Below, one piece after another: positions 34,098 through 46,917 of a DNA stretch of 64,000 bases (position 1 is its first letter; the number at the start of each line of letters is the position of its first letter). The DNA comes from Calonectria ilicicola (lineage: Eukaryota; Ascomycota; Sordariomycetes; Hypocreales; Nectriaceae). Below the pieces are notes generated by a model. That model saw nothing but the letters and a program-made list of their open reading frames with translations. It was not told the origin of the DNA and did not search any database. Location: contig CP085833.1 of the NCBI GenBank assembly GCA_020809705.1, positions 5,084,001-5,148,000 of the forward strand, read 5' to 3'. Both the position numbers and the translations under genes were made by a program.

Positions 34098-35878
34098 ATG
34101 TCCGGAAAGAACCCCGCCGCCACTGCTCCTCCTAGCAACGCCGAGTTGACTACGGAACTGCAGCAGGTTAAGAAGAAACTCGCAGATGCACAAGCACAAC
34201 TTAAAGCAGAAAAAGCCGGAACCACCACGGTTGAAGGAAACAAGGGTAAAGACATTGGTGAAATTCTGAGACCCCCGGTCCCAGAGCCCTTCCTAGGAAA
34301 GGCTGCCGATGTAGTCCCCTTCCTCACCCGAATGAAGGGATACTTCCGCTTTTTCCCAACGCGACTTGCAACCCCCGAAGCCCAGGTACTATACACCAAA
34401 ACCCTCCTCCAAGGAGACGCAGGAGTATGGTTTGAACCCATCATGAGAGACTATCTGGAAAACGAGGACGACGCCGACCAAAATGAAGAGACCCGAGAGA
34501 TCTTCAGAGACTGGGAACATTTCGAAACCGCTATTAAAGACAATTTCGGCACGATCGATATGGAACAACAAGCTGTAAACCAGTTATACGAACTTAAACA
34601 AACAAAATCCTGCAGCCAGTATTCGGCCGAGTTCAAAAGGATTGCAGCACGAACAGCCTGGGATGACGACGCACTAATGGAACTCTACTATAGAGGCCTG
34701 AAGGGCGAAGTCAAGGACGAAATCTATAAAGAAGACCGGCCAGAAAAACTCTCGGAGTATATCAAAAGTGCTGTCAAGATCGACGAAAGACAATTTAACC
34801 GACGCAAGGAACGCGCCCGAGATAACAAAAACCCATATATCCCGAATAAAGGAAAAACCCAGAATAAGCAACAAAGCACCGCACACGGGACTCATTCAGG
34901 GCCAATGGAACTCGGCGCCACCCAGGGGTATGACAAAAGTAAGATTACCTGCTTCAACTGCGGGAAAAAGGACATAAATCCTTCGAATGCCGCTCCCCGA
35001 AAACAGGAAATCAGTTCAAACCCATACCAGAAGGACAGAAACAACTCAACACTATGAAAACTCAATGGACCCCGGTACCAGAAGGAAAAGAGGATACCAC
35101 AGGAAAAGTTGTTCTTGCTGTCATTAAGAAACATGAACCAACCACCATAGTTAAGCAATGTACGGAAAACCATGAGTTGCGCAAGGTAAAACTCACTCCG
35201 CAACAAGAAATCGATGAAGCCATCCGAAAAGCATGGTCAACCCGACAAGAAGGCCAGTCCTGCCTTCCCCACGAATGGTTGGAACGAGCCAAGAAGATAG
35301 GAATCCCTGCATCCATCCTAGATGTGTATACCGACAAAGCACCAGCATGGTGGGATACCTGCACTTATGACGAAAATGGAAACAGGAAATGGACAACTAG
35401 TATTAAAAGAATGGCCCAACAAGTCAGGGAACCCTCGTGGGACGGAGACAAAGTCTTCCTACTTGCGCGAAGCGAATGGCAACCAGGAAACCGCGACCCC
35501 CGACCTATCCAACATAAGGAGGATGACCCTAGACTAAACACGGTACACGAAGAACATAAGAACATCTCATGGGTAAGCTGCTACGACCACGACTGCCTCC
35601 AACACATGGAACAAAAGCAGCATGCAGCATGCTTTCCCATTAGGGTAGAAGACGTGGTCATCCACCGCGCCTATGGGAGACACTTCGACCGACACGAAGT
35701 AACGGGAAGAAACCCCCACTACCAGTTCACTATGTTGGAACCAGGTGAGCCTGAGTTCCCCGATTGCAGCGAGCTGCCCTGGAATGAATGTCAAGACCCC
35801 AAATGCGATATCCACATGATAGATAAAGCAATGGCCTGGCACCGAACAAAACCAAAAAACGAGCGGAGCCCCCTGTAG
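34098..35878 (+). pseudogene. gag: gag of element B, broken by one base at the zinc knuckle
   Basis: It is the same as the 593-residue Gag of A until CFNCGKK. There a run of five A (34965-34969) replaces six in A and shifts the frame, ending at 35057. The rest of gag is open from about 35054 to 35878. The break removes the second half of the CCHC knuckle and the tail. Either this is true slippage damage or a homopolymer error in the assembly; no other change was noticed in the gene. Confidence 0.9.
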
Positions 35879-38800
35879 AAGAGCAGCAGGAGCGGCTAGG
35901 GCAACGACCCCGGAGTTACCGAAAGAACTCCCTAAAAAAGCTCTATACTCTACAACTAAAGAGCAACCCCGACGACGATTAGAAATAGAAGTAAGGATTA
36001 AAGGAAGTGGTGTAACGCTATGGTGGATAGCGGAGCTGAGCGAAACTACGTGAATCCTCGAGTAGTTAACGAACTTCAGCTACCATGGACAACGAAAGTC
36101 GACCCGTACGAAATCATCAATATAGAAGGAACACCCTTTGGATATAACAACGGTATTATAGACAAAAAGATTGATCACCTGAAAGTCTTCGTTGAAGGAA
36201 AGAACCAAGGAATAACCTTCGATATTGTTGATATCGGACAACACGACCTAGTTTTAGGGTACCCATGGTTATACCGATACAACCCTAATATCTGCTGGCG
36301 TACTGGCCAGGTGCAAATACCCGAGGAGTATGATGCAGCCAGCGATATTTCCATAAAACACGATGAGAGATCTCGAACTCCTAGCCCTGACCAAGCAGGA
36401 GACATGAGCGAAGGAGAATCTTCGCCACCCAAAGGAACAAAACATAAACACAAGAACGGTCAGAAAAGGCAAAGACAACGAACGATCGCCTGCCTTAGAA
36501 CACAGTTCCAACAAATCGATAAAAGCCTCAAAGAAATGAAGGCTGAAGCAGAAACAGACAGACTGCACAATGTACCCCCACAGTACCGAATCTATGAAAA
36601 GCTCTTCGCAGAAGAACTAGACACTGGACTACCTGAGTTTAGCCAGTGGGATCACGAAATCGTCCTTAAAGACGGATCCAACACCCGATTTTACCCTATT
36701 TATAATCTCAACCAAATCGAGCTTGATACCCTGAAGGAATACATCCAAGATATGCTCAAAAAGGGATATATCCGTATTTCAAACTCCGAAGCTGGTTACC
36801 CTGTCATGTTTGTGCCTAAGAAAAACGGGAAGCTACGCCTCGTCGTGGACTACCGACAGCTCAACGATATCACCATTAAAGATCGCACTCCACTACCATT
36901 GATTAATGAAATGAAGGATCGCCTTCATGGAGCCAACATCTTTACTGCACTGGATCTTAAAGGAGCATACAATCTTATTCGCATTAAAGAAGGACATGAA
37001 TGGAAAACCGCTTTCCGAACTAAGTTTGGACTGTTTGAATACCTAGTTATGCCTTTTGGACTCACAAATGCACCGGCATCATTTCAGCGAATGATAACCA
37101 ATGTATTACGAGAACACTTAGATATCTTTGTTGTCTGCTACCTGGACGATATCCTCATCTTCTCCAAAAACGAGGAAGAACATGAAGAACACGTTCATAA
37201 GGTCTTAAAAGCCCTCCAAGACGCCAAACTCCTGGTTGAACCAGAAAAAAGCAAGTTCCACACTCAAGAAGTAGAATTTCTAGGACACATTATCAGCCCT
37301 AACGAAATTCGCATGGACCCAAAGAAAGTTGCTGCAGTAAAAGATTGGAAGGAACCTACTAATGTGAAGGAAGTACAAGCCTTCCTCGGATTTGCTAACT
37401 ATTACCGAAGATTCATTAAGGGATTTAGTAAAATCGCCTCAGGCATGACAGAACTAACTAAGAAAGGAATTACCTTTCGATGGGGAAATAAAGCACAACA
37501 ATCATTCGAAGCCATAAAAAATGCTATTTTAGAAGAACCCATCCTTGCAATGTTCGACCCTGATAAGCCTATAGAGCTAGAAACCGATGCATCGGACTTC
37601 GCCCTAGGGGCCCAGATCGGACAACGAGATGAACAAGGAAACCTACATCCTATAGCATTCTACTCGCATAAGCTACATGGCCCTGAGCTAAACTACCCCA
37701 TCTACGATAAAGAATTCCTTGCTATTGTCAACGCTTTCAAAGAATTCCGACAATACCTTTTAGGAAGCAACCACAAAATCACAGTATACACCGACCATAA
37801 AAACATTGCCTACTTCGCAACCACTCAAAAACTCAGTGGAAGGCAACTACGATATGCAGAATACCTATCCGAATTCGACTATCAAATCGTTCATGTTAAA
37901 GGAACTGAGAATGGCCGCGCCGATGCGATCAGCCGCCGACCTGACTACAACACAGAAAAACCAAAAACACAAGAAAAACTATTGATCTACAACACCAACG
38001 GAGGACTAGAACAAGCCCCAATCAGTGGAATGACAATAGAAACAAAGAAAATAATCGCCGCTATGAGAATAGGAGGATTGCCGCGTGCAACCAGAACCAC
38101 TACTGCGGAAATACCCACACAACGAGTGGAACAGGGCAATCCACTACTAAGGAAAATCGAAGAATACAATCTAGCACTTCCAGAAGAAGAAAAACGGACT
38201 ACCTACAAGTGCCAGAAGAACACCAAATGGAGTTAATAAGGGACATTCACGAACACCCCTTGCATGGCCACAAAGGCATCAACAAAACCCTTGAACGAGT
38301 CAAACAGACATTTTCCTTTAGTAAGATGAAAAAGAAAGTTGAACAAGTATGTAAGGAATGCAGCCTATGTCGACACTCCAAAAACCAAGACACAAACCAT
38401 ACGGATTATTGCAACCATCCCCTGTCGCACAACGACCATGGGACTCAATCACAATGGACTTTATTACCAACCTCCCTTGTCAGCAGACCCTGCTACAGGA
38501 GTATACTATGATAGTATTTTCGTTATTGTTGATCGCTTCACGAAAGCAGCATATTATCTCCCATATAATAAAGCAACAAAAGAAGAACAATTCGCCTACC
38601 TTTTCTTTCGACATATAGTCGCTATACACGGCCTACCAACCGAAATCATATCGGATAGAGGACAACCATTTGCATCTAAGTTTTGGCAAAGCCTGATGTC
38701 CTTAATGGGGTTAAACCACAAGCTAAGCACAGCTTTCCACCCCAAACAGACGGACAAACCGAACGCCAAAACCAGGAAATTGAGCAATATCTACGATGCT

Positions 38801-39521
38801 ACATTAACTACGAACAAACCGACTGGGTAGAAAAGTTACCTATCGCACAGCTAGCACATAACACATCCTACAATCACAGCATTAAGACAACACCAGCAAA
38901 AGCCAATTTTGGCTTCACACCAGATGCTTACCGAGCCCCTTAGAAGGCACAATCCAAGCAAAAGCTATGATCAAGTCAGATGATCTAAGAAAATTACATG
39001 AAGAAATGAAGACAGAACTTGAGTTCGTCCGTAACATCATGAAGAGACATTACAACCTCAAAAGGCTGAAGGGACCAACCTTTTCGGAGGGAGACATGGT
39101 CTACCTAGCAACAAAAAATCTTGCAACAAAAAGACAAAACAAAAAAATCGACTTCACGCAGATTGGACCATACCCCATTAAAAGAAAAATATCAGAAAAC
39201 AACTATGAACTCGACCTCCCAGACAACATTAAAGTGCACCCTATCTTCCACATTTCACTGCTAGAACCCGGTGACGGCATCCAAGTCAATACAGGACCCA
39301 GCTACAAACCACAAATAGAAAACCCAGAAGATCAGTGGGAAGTCGAAAAAATCCTACAAAGGAGAGAAGAAGACGGGAAATTTGAAATTAAATGGAAAGG
39401 CTATAAAGAAACAACATGGGAACCCGCGAAACATCTCACGCACTGCTCGAAGCTGCTGGAAGCGTTCCTGAGGACACAACGCCAAGCAAACCATCGAGGT
39501 CAACAGCGTTCCAATCGATAA
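35872..39521 (+). pseudogene. pol of element B (protease-RT-RNaseH-integrase-chromodomain), frameshifted
   Basis: Protease, RT and RNase H form one open frame at 36020-38236 (738 codons): DSG at the start, YLDD at about 37140, ETDASDFALG and VYTDHKN in RNase H. Upstream the frame is broken twice by one base relative to A (C run 35908-35911, GG at 36003-36004). The integrase zinc region, catalytic core and chromodomain follow, with breaks at about 38381 and 38477 (shared with A) and in a C run at 38740-38743 (only in B). The chromodomain end (EVEKILQRREEDG..FEIKWKGYKETTWEP) is intact here. The stop at 39521 overlaps the antisense frame by 86 bases. Confidence 0.9.
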
Positions 39522-40056
39522 CATCCACTGCCCCTAAAGACTGCGCCTGAACAACGGCTTCCGACTCTACCCGATCCGCCTCTTCCAACTCATCCAAAGA
39601 AGAAAGCCCACGACGCACCATCTCCACACCCTTCGTCTTGAGTTGACGTTTCTGACGACGAAGACGGGATAAACGGTTCAAGGATTCCTGAACCTTGGCC
39701 TGAGCCGCAAGCGCCTCCGCTTGTACACGAAGGAACTCCTCCTCAGCGACCTCTTCCTCTATATCCAAACGATCGGACTCCCGATTTATCCGGTTTACTA
39801 CCAAAGTCAGCAACCAACCACATTCACCACCATAAAATGACGCACACGCAGCCAAAGACGCCTCTGAAGCATCACAGGTCCTACCACGACGAGTGCACTC
39901 GCCGCAACGGTCACCAGAATCCGGCAACATCTTGCATCGCAAACCCTTAGAGGAACAGAATGAACACGGCATGATTTCAAAACCCGTTGAGTTAATAAGC
40001 TGAGCTCGGGCCTTGGCACGAAGACGCTGTTTGGAATCACCTGGACCACGAGGCAT
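39436..40056 (-). CDS. Antisense accessory protein with Zn(II)2Cys6-like cluster and coiled coil (element B)
   Basis: It is identical in length and sequence (206 residues) to the frame at 24055-24675 of A. The start is an ATG 97 bases inside the 3' LTR, reading back toward pol. The six Cys have binuclear-cluster spacing near residues 30-61, followed by a Glu/Arg-rich predicted coiled coil. Unlike gag and pol it is intact in both copies and is free of the one-base breaks that hit the others. Transcription could come from antisense promoter activity of the 3' LTR. Function is unknown; DNA binding is inferred only from the Cys spacing. Confidence 0.75.
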   Translation of the reverse strand: MPRGPGDSKQRLRAKARAQLINSTGFEIMPCSFCSSKGLRCKMLPDSGDRCGECTRRGRTCDASEASLAACASFYGGECGWLLTLVVNRINRESDRLDIEEEVAEEEFLRVQAEALAAQAKVQESLNRLSRLRRQKRQLKTKGVEMVRRGLSSLDELEEADRVESEAVVQAQSLGAVDVIDWNAVDLDGLLGVVSSGTLPAASSSA

Positions 40057-40137
40057 AATTAGAAAATATTTTGAAGGTTAAAAATGGGGAAACTCACACA
40101 CAAGGTCGAACTAACGGGCCTTGAGGACAAGACCAAC

Positions 40138-40147
40138 AGAGGGGGGA
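40138..40147 (+). promoter_or_regulatory. Polypurine tract of element B
   Basis: AGAGGGGGGA lies five bases before the 3' LTR, the expected place for plus-strand priming in reverse transcription. The mirror image is at 23964-23973 in A. Confidence 0.8.
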
Positions 40148-40152
40148 CATCG

Positions 40153-40547
40153 TGTTATGACCCATGACACGCCTAGGCGGTCTACGACGGCAGAACTAAC
40201 ACCTACCTACCCTATAGCCCCACACCAACCAATAAGGAAGCGCTCACTCGCGATCACCCATAATGTTGGTGATCACCCTGTGATCACCCATCCGATCACC
40301 AATACTTAGATAGAACCAACACAGTGAGCGCCTACTACGATAATAGTATATAGACAGGTTAGAATCCGCCCTTATGGCCGATACTAGCCAGCTTTCAATA
40401 CAACTTGGTTACCTCAATTGCGATTGACTATTACCTAACGTAACACTTCCATTGCTCTATTTACCATAACGCGCCTAACCATCCTGCCAACAATAAACCC
40501 TTCGTTCTGATTGGTTCATCAAGTTGGGAATTGACCAGACCGTTACA
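40153..40547 (+). repeat. 3' LTR of element B
   Basis: 395 bp. One C-to-T difference from the 5' LTR, near 40253, was noticed. It is followed by gtcta, the duplication that belongs with the inner end of the inverted segment. Confidence 0.95.
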
Positions 40548-40975
40548 GTCTATCTAGCAATAAAAAATCTTATAATAAAAAGATAAAATAAAAAAATCAA
40601 CTTTATATAAATTAAACTATACCTAATTAAAAGAAAAATATCAAAAAATAACTATAAACTCAACCTCCCAGATAATATTAAAGTTTACCCTATCTTCTAC
40701 ATTTCACTACTAGAACCTAGTAACAGCATCCAAGTTAATATAAGATCTAACTACAAATCACAGATAGAAAACCCCGAAGACTAATAGGAAGTTAAAAAGA
40801 TCCTATAAAGAAGAGAAAAAGATAGAAAATTTAAAATTAAATAAAAAGGCTATAAAGAAATAATATAGGAACCCACAAAATATCTTATATATTACTTAAA
40901 GTTGCTAAAAGTGTTCCTAAGAATACAACACTAAGCAAGCCATCAAGATCAATAGCATTCCAATTAATAATATCC
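40548..40975 (+). pseudogene. RIP-decayed integrase tail and chromodomain of element C
   Basis: It aligns with 39107-39521 of B. The chromodomain tail (KIKW.GY.. then ..EP) is barely legible through stops. It continues the inverted segment that now ends at 30464. Confidence 0.85.
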
Positions 40976-41540
40976 AAGGCCCCTAAAGCTTACACATCAA
41001 TCACTACCCCTAACTCCACCTAACCTATTACATTAAGATTGTCTAAAGACAATAACCCACAACAAACCATCTCCTTACCACAAGACTTTAATAGTTACTT
41101 CTATTTCCTTAAATATGTTAAGCGAGCAAGAGCCTCATTAAGCTTCACCTAAGCAGCCAGCATATCCTCCTCAGCCTACTCCTCCGCCTGGTCTAAATGA
41201 TCGAACTCCTTGCTTAGCTTAATCATTACCATAGTTATTAATCATAACACCACAAAGTACAAAAAAAAATCCCTTACAAGAACCTATTGCCACCCCCAAT
41301 ATATTATAAGAACAATCTTAGTAAGTACACTCTCTGTAATAAAAAGAACAAGCCACCATTTAATAATAAAAGCCCTTAAACAAATAAAAAGAACAAGGCA
41401 TAACATCATACCTAAATAAAGTAATATCTTTAGTAAATCAAATATAATAATAAATGGATTTGCTAGATATAATATTAATATCTAGAGAAAAAGATTATAA
41501 GTCTAAGTTTAGCCTACATTAAGTAAAAATTCACTAAGGT
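40976..41540 (-). pseudogene. Relic of the antisense Zn-cluster frame in element C
   Basis: It is at the same place as in A and B, read on minus, between the pol end and the 3' LTR. The alignment with 39530-40056 of B is clear at the pol side (for example catcaagatcaatagcattccaatt) and weaker toward the start, where the Cys-cluster codons are changed. It shows many stops and C-to-T changes. Confidence 0.65.
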
Positions 41541-41586
41541 CACATATACGGTCTTGAGGACAAGAACTAACAGAGAGAGGATATCA

Positions 41587-41972
41587 TATTATAACCCATG
41601 CCCACGCATAGCGGTCAGAACTAGTAAAATTAAGGCACAGACCCACTTACCCTAAACCACAATCACCTCACATATATAATTATTACTATAATTACTAAAT
41701 AATTATTATAATTACTCCCATAATTACTAGTATAATTACCAACCATATCAGTAATCACACATAGAACTTAAAAGTATATAAACAGATCACTCCACTATAT
41801 TAAACAAAACAATCAACTTTCAATACAACTTAATTACCTTAATTACAATTAACTATTATCTAACATAACACTTCCATTACTCTATTTACTATAACACGCC
41901 TAACCATCTTGCTAACAATAAACCCTTCGTTCTGATTGGTTCATCAAGTTGGGAATTGACCAGACCGTTACA
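41587..41972 (+). repeat. 3' LTR of element C
   Basis: 386 bp. TG has become TA at the start, while the last 80 bases are almost clean. It is followed by the TSD attcc. Confidence 0.9.
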
Positions 41973-44900
41973 ATTCCTTTAGTACTTATAGATAATTTAT
42001 TTTTCTTCTTCTAAAAGTACTAGATTATATTCTTTAATTTTTCTTAATAGTAGATTACCTTATTCTACTTATTATATTAGTATTTCTATAATAGTAGTTC
42101 TAATTATATATAGTAATCCTCCTACTCTTATAGTAGTGATTATTTTCTTTATTTCTATTATTATTTTACTAATTAGGGCTTATTCTAGTCCTCTGTTAGT
42201 ATTATAGATTAATAGTTTTTTCTATGTTTTTGGTTTTTCTATATTATAATTAGGTTAGCAACTGATTATATTAATATAGTTGTTTTTAATTCCTTTAATA
42301 TAGATAATTTAGTAGTCGAACTTAGAGAGGTATTTAGTATATTATAATTATCTTCTATTAAGTTTCTAGGTTATTATGAAATAAAAGATATTTTTATAGT
42401 TTATATATACTATAATTTTATAATTACTTTTTAAAAGATATTATTAGAATTCTTTAAAAGTATTAATAATAGCAAGGAATTCTTTATTATAGATAGAATA
42501 GTTTAGCTTAGGGCTATATAGCTTATATAAGTAGAATGCTATAGGATGTAGGTTTCCTTGTTCATCTCATTGTCCGATCTAGGCCCCTAAGGCGAAGTCC
42601 AATGCATTGGTTTCTAGCTTTATGGGCTTATTAGGGTTAAATATTGTAAGGATGAGTTCTTCTAAAATAGCATTTTTTATAACTTCAAATGATTGTTATA
42701 CTTTATTTCCCTATTAAAAGGTAATTCCTTTCTTAATTAGTTCTATTATATTTAAGGTGATTTTATTAAATCCTTTAATAAATCTTTAGTAATAGTTAGT
42801 AAATCTGAGAAAGGCTTATACTTCCTTTATATTAGTAGGTTCCTTCTAATCTTTTACTATAATGATTTTCTTTAGGTCTATACAAATTTTATTAGGGCTA
42901 ATAATATATCCTAGAAATTCTATTTCTTAAGTATGGAATTTACTTTTTTTAATTCAACTAAAAGTTTGGTATCTTAGAGGGCTTTTAAGATCTTATAAAT
43001 ATATTCTTTATATTCTTCTTTGTTTTTGAAGAAAATAAGAATATTATTTAAGTAGTAGATAATAAAAATATTTAAGTATTCTTGTAATATATTAGTTATT
43101 ATTTATTGGAATGATATTAGTATATTTATAAGTCTAAAAGGCATAACTAGGTATTCAAACAATCTAAACTTTATTTAGAAAGTAGTTTTCTATTTATATT
43201 CTTCTTTAATATAAATAAGATTATATACTTCTTTAAGATCTAGTATAATAAAGATATTAACTTTATAAAAATAATCCTTTATTTTATTAATTAATAGTAG
43301 TAAAATATAATCTTTAATGGTAATATTATTAAGCTATTAGTAATCTATAATAAGATATAGCTTTTTATTTTTCTTAAATATAAATATAATAAGGTAATTA
43401 GCTTTAGAGTTTAAAATATAGATATATTTTTTTTAAGTATATCTTAGATATATTCCTTTAAGGTATTAAGCTTAATTTAATTAAGATTATAAATAGAGTA
43501 AAATCAGGTATTAGATCTATCTTTAAGAATAATTTTATAATCCCACTAGCTAAACTTAGGTAATCCAGTATCTAATTCTTCTATAAAGAGCTTTTTATAG
43601 ATTCAGTACTATAGGGGTATATTATATAGTCTGTCTGTTTCTACTTTAGCCTTCATTTCTTTAAGGCTTTTATTAATTTATTAGAATTATATTCTAAGGT
43701 AATGTATATGATAAGCATACATCATAGATAAGTATACATCACACTTTCCACTACCCCCTATTTTTAATTTAAAATAAAAACATCACAAGATATTTAATCA
43801 ATTAAAACTAATCACTATTCTCTTCTTTAGAGATCTTAATAACTACCTAATATATCCTTACATTATAACCAGTCTTACTGTAAGTTCTGTAGTGCCTTTC
43901 ACCCAGTTACACCAACTTCCTTTAACCACCACTTTTTAATAATTCTATCTATATTTGCATATTTACATCCATCTAATTAATTACTTCTTATATATTAGCT
44001 ACTATCATTATCCCTCCATTTTATAATCTGGTCCTTTTTAATTTATAGTGTTTACTAAGTATCTTATTTGCTTATTAAAGATTCTATATCTTAGCTTTTA
44101 TTAATATTATTTTATATATAATTACCTTTATTTCTTTAAAAAGTGATTATAATACCTTAATAATAGACTTTAAAGAGATATTTTATAGTCTTTTAATTTA
44201 TCTTTTAAAATACTTAGACTAAGAGCTAGTCTTAGTAATATTCCTTGGAGTCTTTAGAGCCCAAGGGCTAGTAAGCTTAATTATTTAATTAAAGGGTATT
44301 AGAGTTTATAGCTATATATTAAGCTTTAATATAATATTTTCTATATTTAAAGGATAAAGCCTAGCTCCTCTAAATCCTACTTAAATATTCTTTTTTATAA
44401 TAGTAGTATTATATATATTATAAAAGGCTAAGAAGAAGTTAGACTTTAAAATATAGATTATAAAGTATTTGATCAAATGCTTTATTTCTTTCTTATATAC
44501 TATTTTCAATAGCCTAAAGCATATAATATTAAGTAATTAAAGTAAATATAATAAATTAAATAGTATATAAAATATAATAATTTTATTATCCTTATAATAT
44601 TCCTTAAATTAAACTAAATAATAACTTTTATACCTATTAAGAATAAAAAGATAATAATAACCAATTGATTGATTGCTTATATAATGATTGAAGTGCTTTA
44701 GCCACTTAAGACCTATTGCATTATCAGTCCAGCCATTTTAGGTAGTAGCAATAGCCTAATTGGCTGGAAGGTTACTTTCTTCATACTAATTAGTAAGATG
44801 ATATTAGCCTGTAGTAATGAGAAATGGCAGGATTACCCAGCCTCTTATGTTAATAGCTTAAATAGCTGTTATCCATTCTTGATTTTTAGGCTGGATTAAT

Positions 44901-46399
44901 TTCAGATTTGAACATCTTTCTATACCTATTATAACCATTCTACTTGTAATAACGCCTATTATAAAGCTAATCTTATTAAAATTATAAATATTATTTAATT
45001 TAATATTATACTTCCTTATTATATTTACTATAAGCTTAAACTAATTATTAATAATCTTTAGATCTTTATATTTAATCTTTTTATAATTATATTTATAAAA
45101 GAATTATATTTTAAACTCTATATATTATTTTATAAAGTTTAAAGCCTAATACTAGCTAACTGATAATTCATTTCAATTAGAAAGCAATTAATCAGCTATT
45201 TCCTTCATACTAGAAAGCCATAAAGGGAATCCTTATAAATCTAGATCTAGAATAAACTAAAGAATAATATCCTTTTCTAGATTAGATAGCTTATATAATA
45301 GAGAGACCTAATTGCTTCAAGATTAAATCCCCTTCTACTAACAATATAGCCTATACTTATTAACTTTATAGATCTGTGCAGCCTTTTAGGTGTTTAATTT
45401 TTAGAAACCTTAAATAGTTTAAAGGGTAAGAAGGGTATTAGTCTCTATATTAGACTATAATATATTTAATAGTTAAGAAGTATTTGATTAATTGAAAAGT
45501 GTTATATATAAGGGATTTTTGCGATGTATACTTGTCTGCGATGTATGCTTATTATATACGTTATATAATAGTCTACTATTATTATCTTTTCTAACCATTC
45601 TTATATTTATATTTTATTTCTTTAGGTAATAAAGATTCTTCTTCACTTATATCTCCTACTTAATCAAGGCTAGGAGTTCGAGATCTCTTAGCTAGGTTTA
45701 TAGAAATATCGCTAGCTGTATTATACTTCTTAGGTATTTGTACCTGGCTAGTACGCCAGCAGATATTAGGGTTATATTGATATAACCATGGGTACCTTAA
45801 AACTAGATTATATTATCTAATATTAATAATATTAAAGATTATTCCTTAATTTTTTCCTTTAATAAAGACTTTTAAATAATTAATCTTTTTATTTATAATA
45901 CTATTATTATAGCTAAAAGGGGTTCTTTCTATATTAATAATTTTATATAGGTTAGCTTTTATTATCTATAGTAGCTAAAGTTGGTTAACTACTTAAGAAT
46001 TAATATAGTTTTATTTAGCTCTACTATCCACTATAGTATTATATTACTTCCTTTTAATCCTTACTTCTATTTCTAATTATTATTAAGATTATTCTTTAAT
46101 TGTAAAATATAAAGCTTTTTTAAAAAGTTCTTTCGGTAACTCCAGAGATCATTACCCTAGCCGCTCCTGCTGCTCTTTTATAAGGGGCTTTACTTATTTT
46201 TTAGTTTTATTTAATATTAGGCTATTGCTTTATCTATTATGTAGATATTACATTTGGGGTCTTAACATTCATTCCAGGGCAGCTTGCTGCAATTAAGGAA
46301 TTCAAGCTCACCTAGTTTCAATATAGTGAACTAATAGTAGAGGTTTCTTCCTATTATTTTATATCGGTTGAAGTATCTCCTATAGGTATAATAGATAAT
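41973..46399 (-). pseudogene. RIP-decayed integrase-to-gag segment of element D
   Basis: It continues D from 21295 across element C. Right to left: gag tail, protease, RT, RNase H and the start of integrase. It is split by a pogo-type transposon at 43702-45561. Islands such as 42540-42600 (RNase H) are nearly clean, the rest is full of stops. Element E is inserted at its right edge after ataat. Confidence 0.85.
43702..45561 (-). mobile_element. pogo/Fot1-type DNA transposon, copy 3, RIP-decayed
   Basis: It is 1860 bp with TA duplications (43700-43701, 45562-45563) and terminal repeats like those of the copy at 9316 (ATAAGCATACATC.. twice). The transposase reads on minus and is broken by many stops; a partly clean patch lies at about 44690-44900. 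It is inserted in D protease/RT. Confidence 0.85.
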
Positions 46400-46798
46400 T
46401 GTAACGGTCTGGTCAATTCCTAACTTGATGAATTAATCAGAATGAAGGGTTTATTGTTGGTAGGATGGTTAGGCGTGTTATGGTAAATAGAGTAATGGAA
46501 GTATTATATTAGGTAATAGTCAATTGTAATTAAGGTAACCAAGTTGTATTGAAAGCTAATCAATTCCCTTTTTTATAGTAAGGTCTGATCTATTTATATA
46601 TTACTATATCTAAGATTCTATTATTGTAATAGTTAAATGGGGTTAGTTTAATAATGTTTATTATGACCTTCGGTAATATTGAATGGGGGCTATTTAACTT
46701 TGCTCTTATTAATTGGTTATATAGGTCTAGGGTAGTTTTATTATGATTGGTTGGGGTTCTGCCTATAGTTACTGCCTTTAAATATTTAGATTATAATA
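46400..46798 (-). repeat. 3' LTR of element E
   Basis: 399 bp, TGTAACGGTCTGG...TTATAATA. It is partly decayed and preceded by ataat. Confidence 0.9.
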
Positions 46799-46917
46799 TA
46801 ATACTCCTTCTCTTATTGGTCTTGTCCCAAGGCCAGGTAAATAGGCCAGTTTCCCTACTTGTGACTACTATATGTTTTTTCCTCTTTTTATCCTCTTATA
46901 GTCCAGGTACTGACAGG

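Larger units (their letters stand above)
33650..40547 (+). mobile_element. Young Ty3/gypsy chromodomain retrotransposon B, 6.9 kb, not RIPed
   Basis: It is an almost identical, inverted copy of A with 395-bp LTRs at 33650-34044 and 40153-40547. The two LTRs differ at one site that I noticed (gaccac in the left, gatcac near 40253 in the right). The length is 6898 against 6900 for A, a difference fully explained by six single-base homopolymer differences. Layout: LTR, primer-binding site, gag, pol, antisense Zn-cluster frame, polypurine tract, LTR. The flanks ctttc and gtcta do not match. Confidence 0.96.
21296..41972 (+). mobile_element. Ty3/gypsy element C with A and B nested inside, TSD attcc
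   Basis: Both LTRs are 386 bp (21296-21681, 41587-41972) and both flanks are attcc (21291-21295, 41973-41977). Without A and B the element is about 6.87 kb. Its parts are gag 21682-23563, a middle pol segment now inverted (30464-33649), and integrase tail plus antisense-frame relic 40548-41586. It is RIP-decayed throughout. It is inserted in the integrase gene of D. Confidence 0.92.

Noticed and set aside
23564..40547. A and B as one large palindromic element
   Set aside because: Each has its own two LTRs, PBS and PPT, and the TSDs pair up after undoing the inversion, so they are two insertions.
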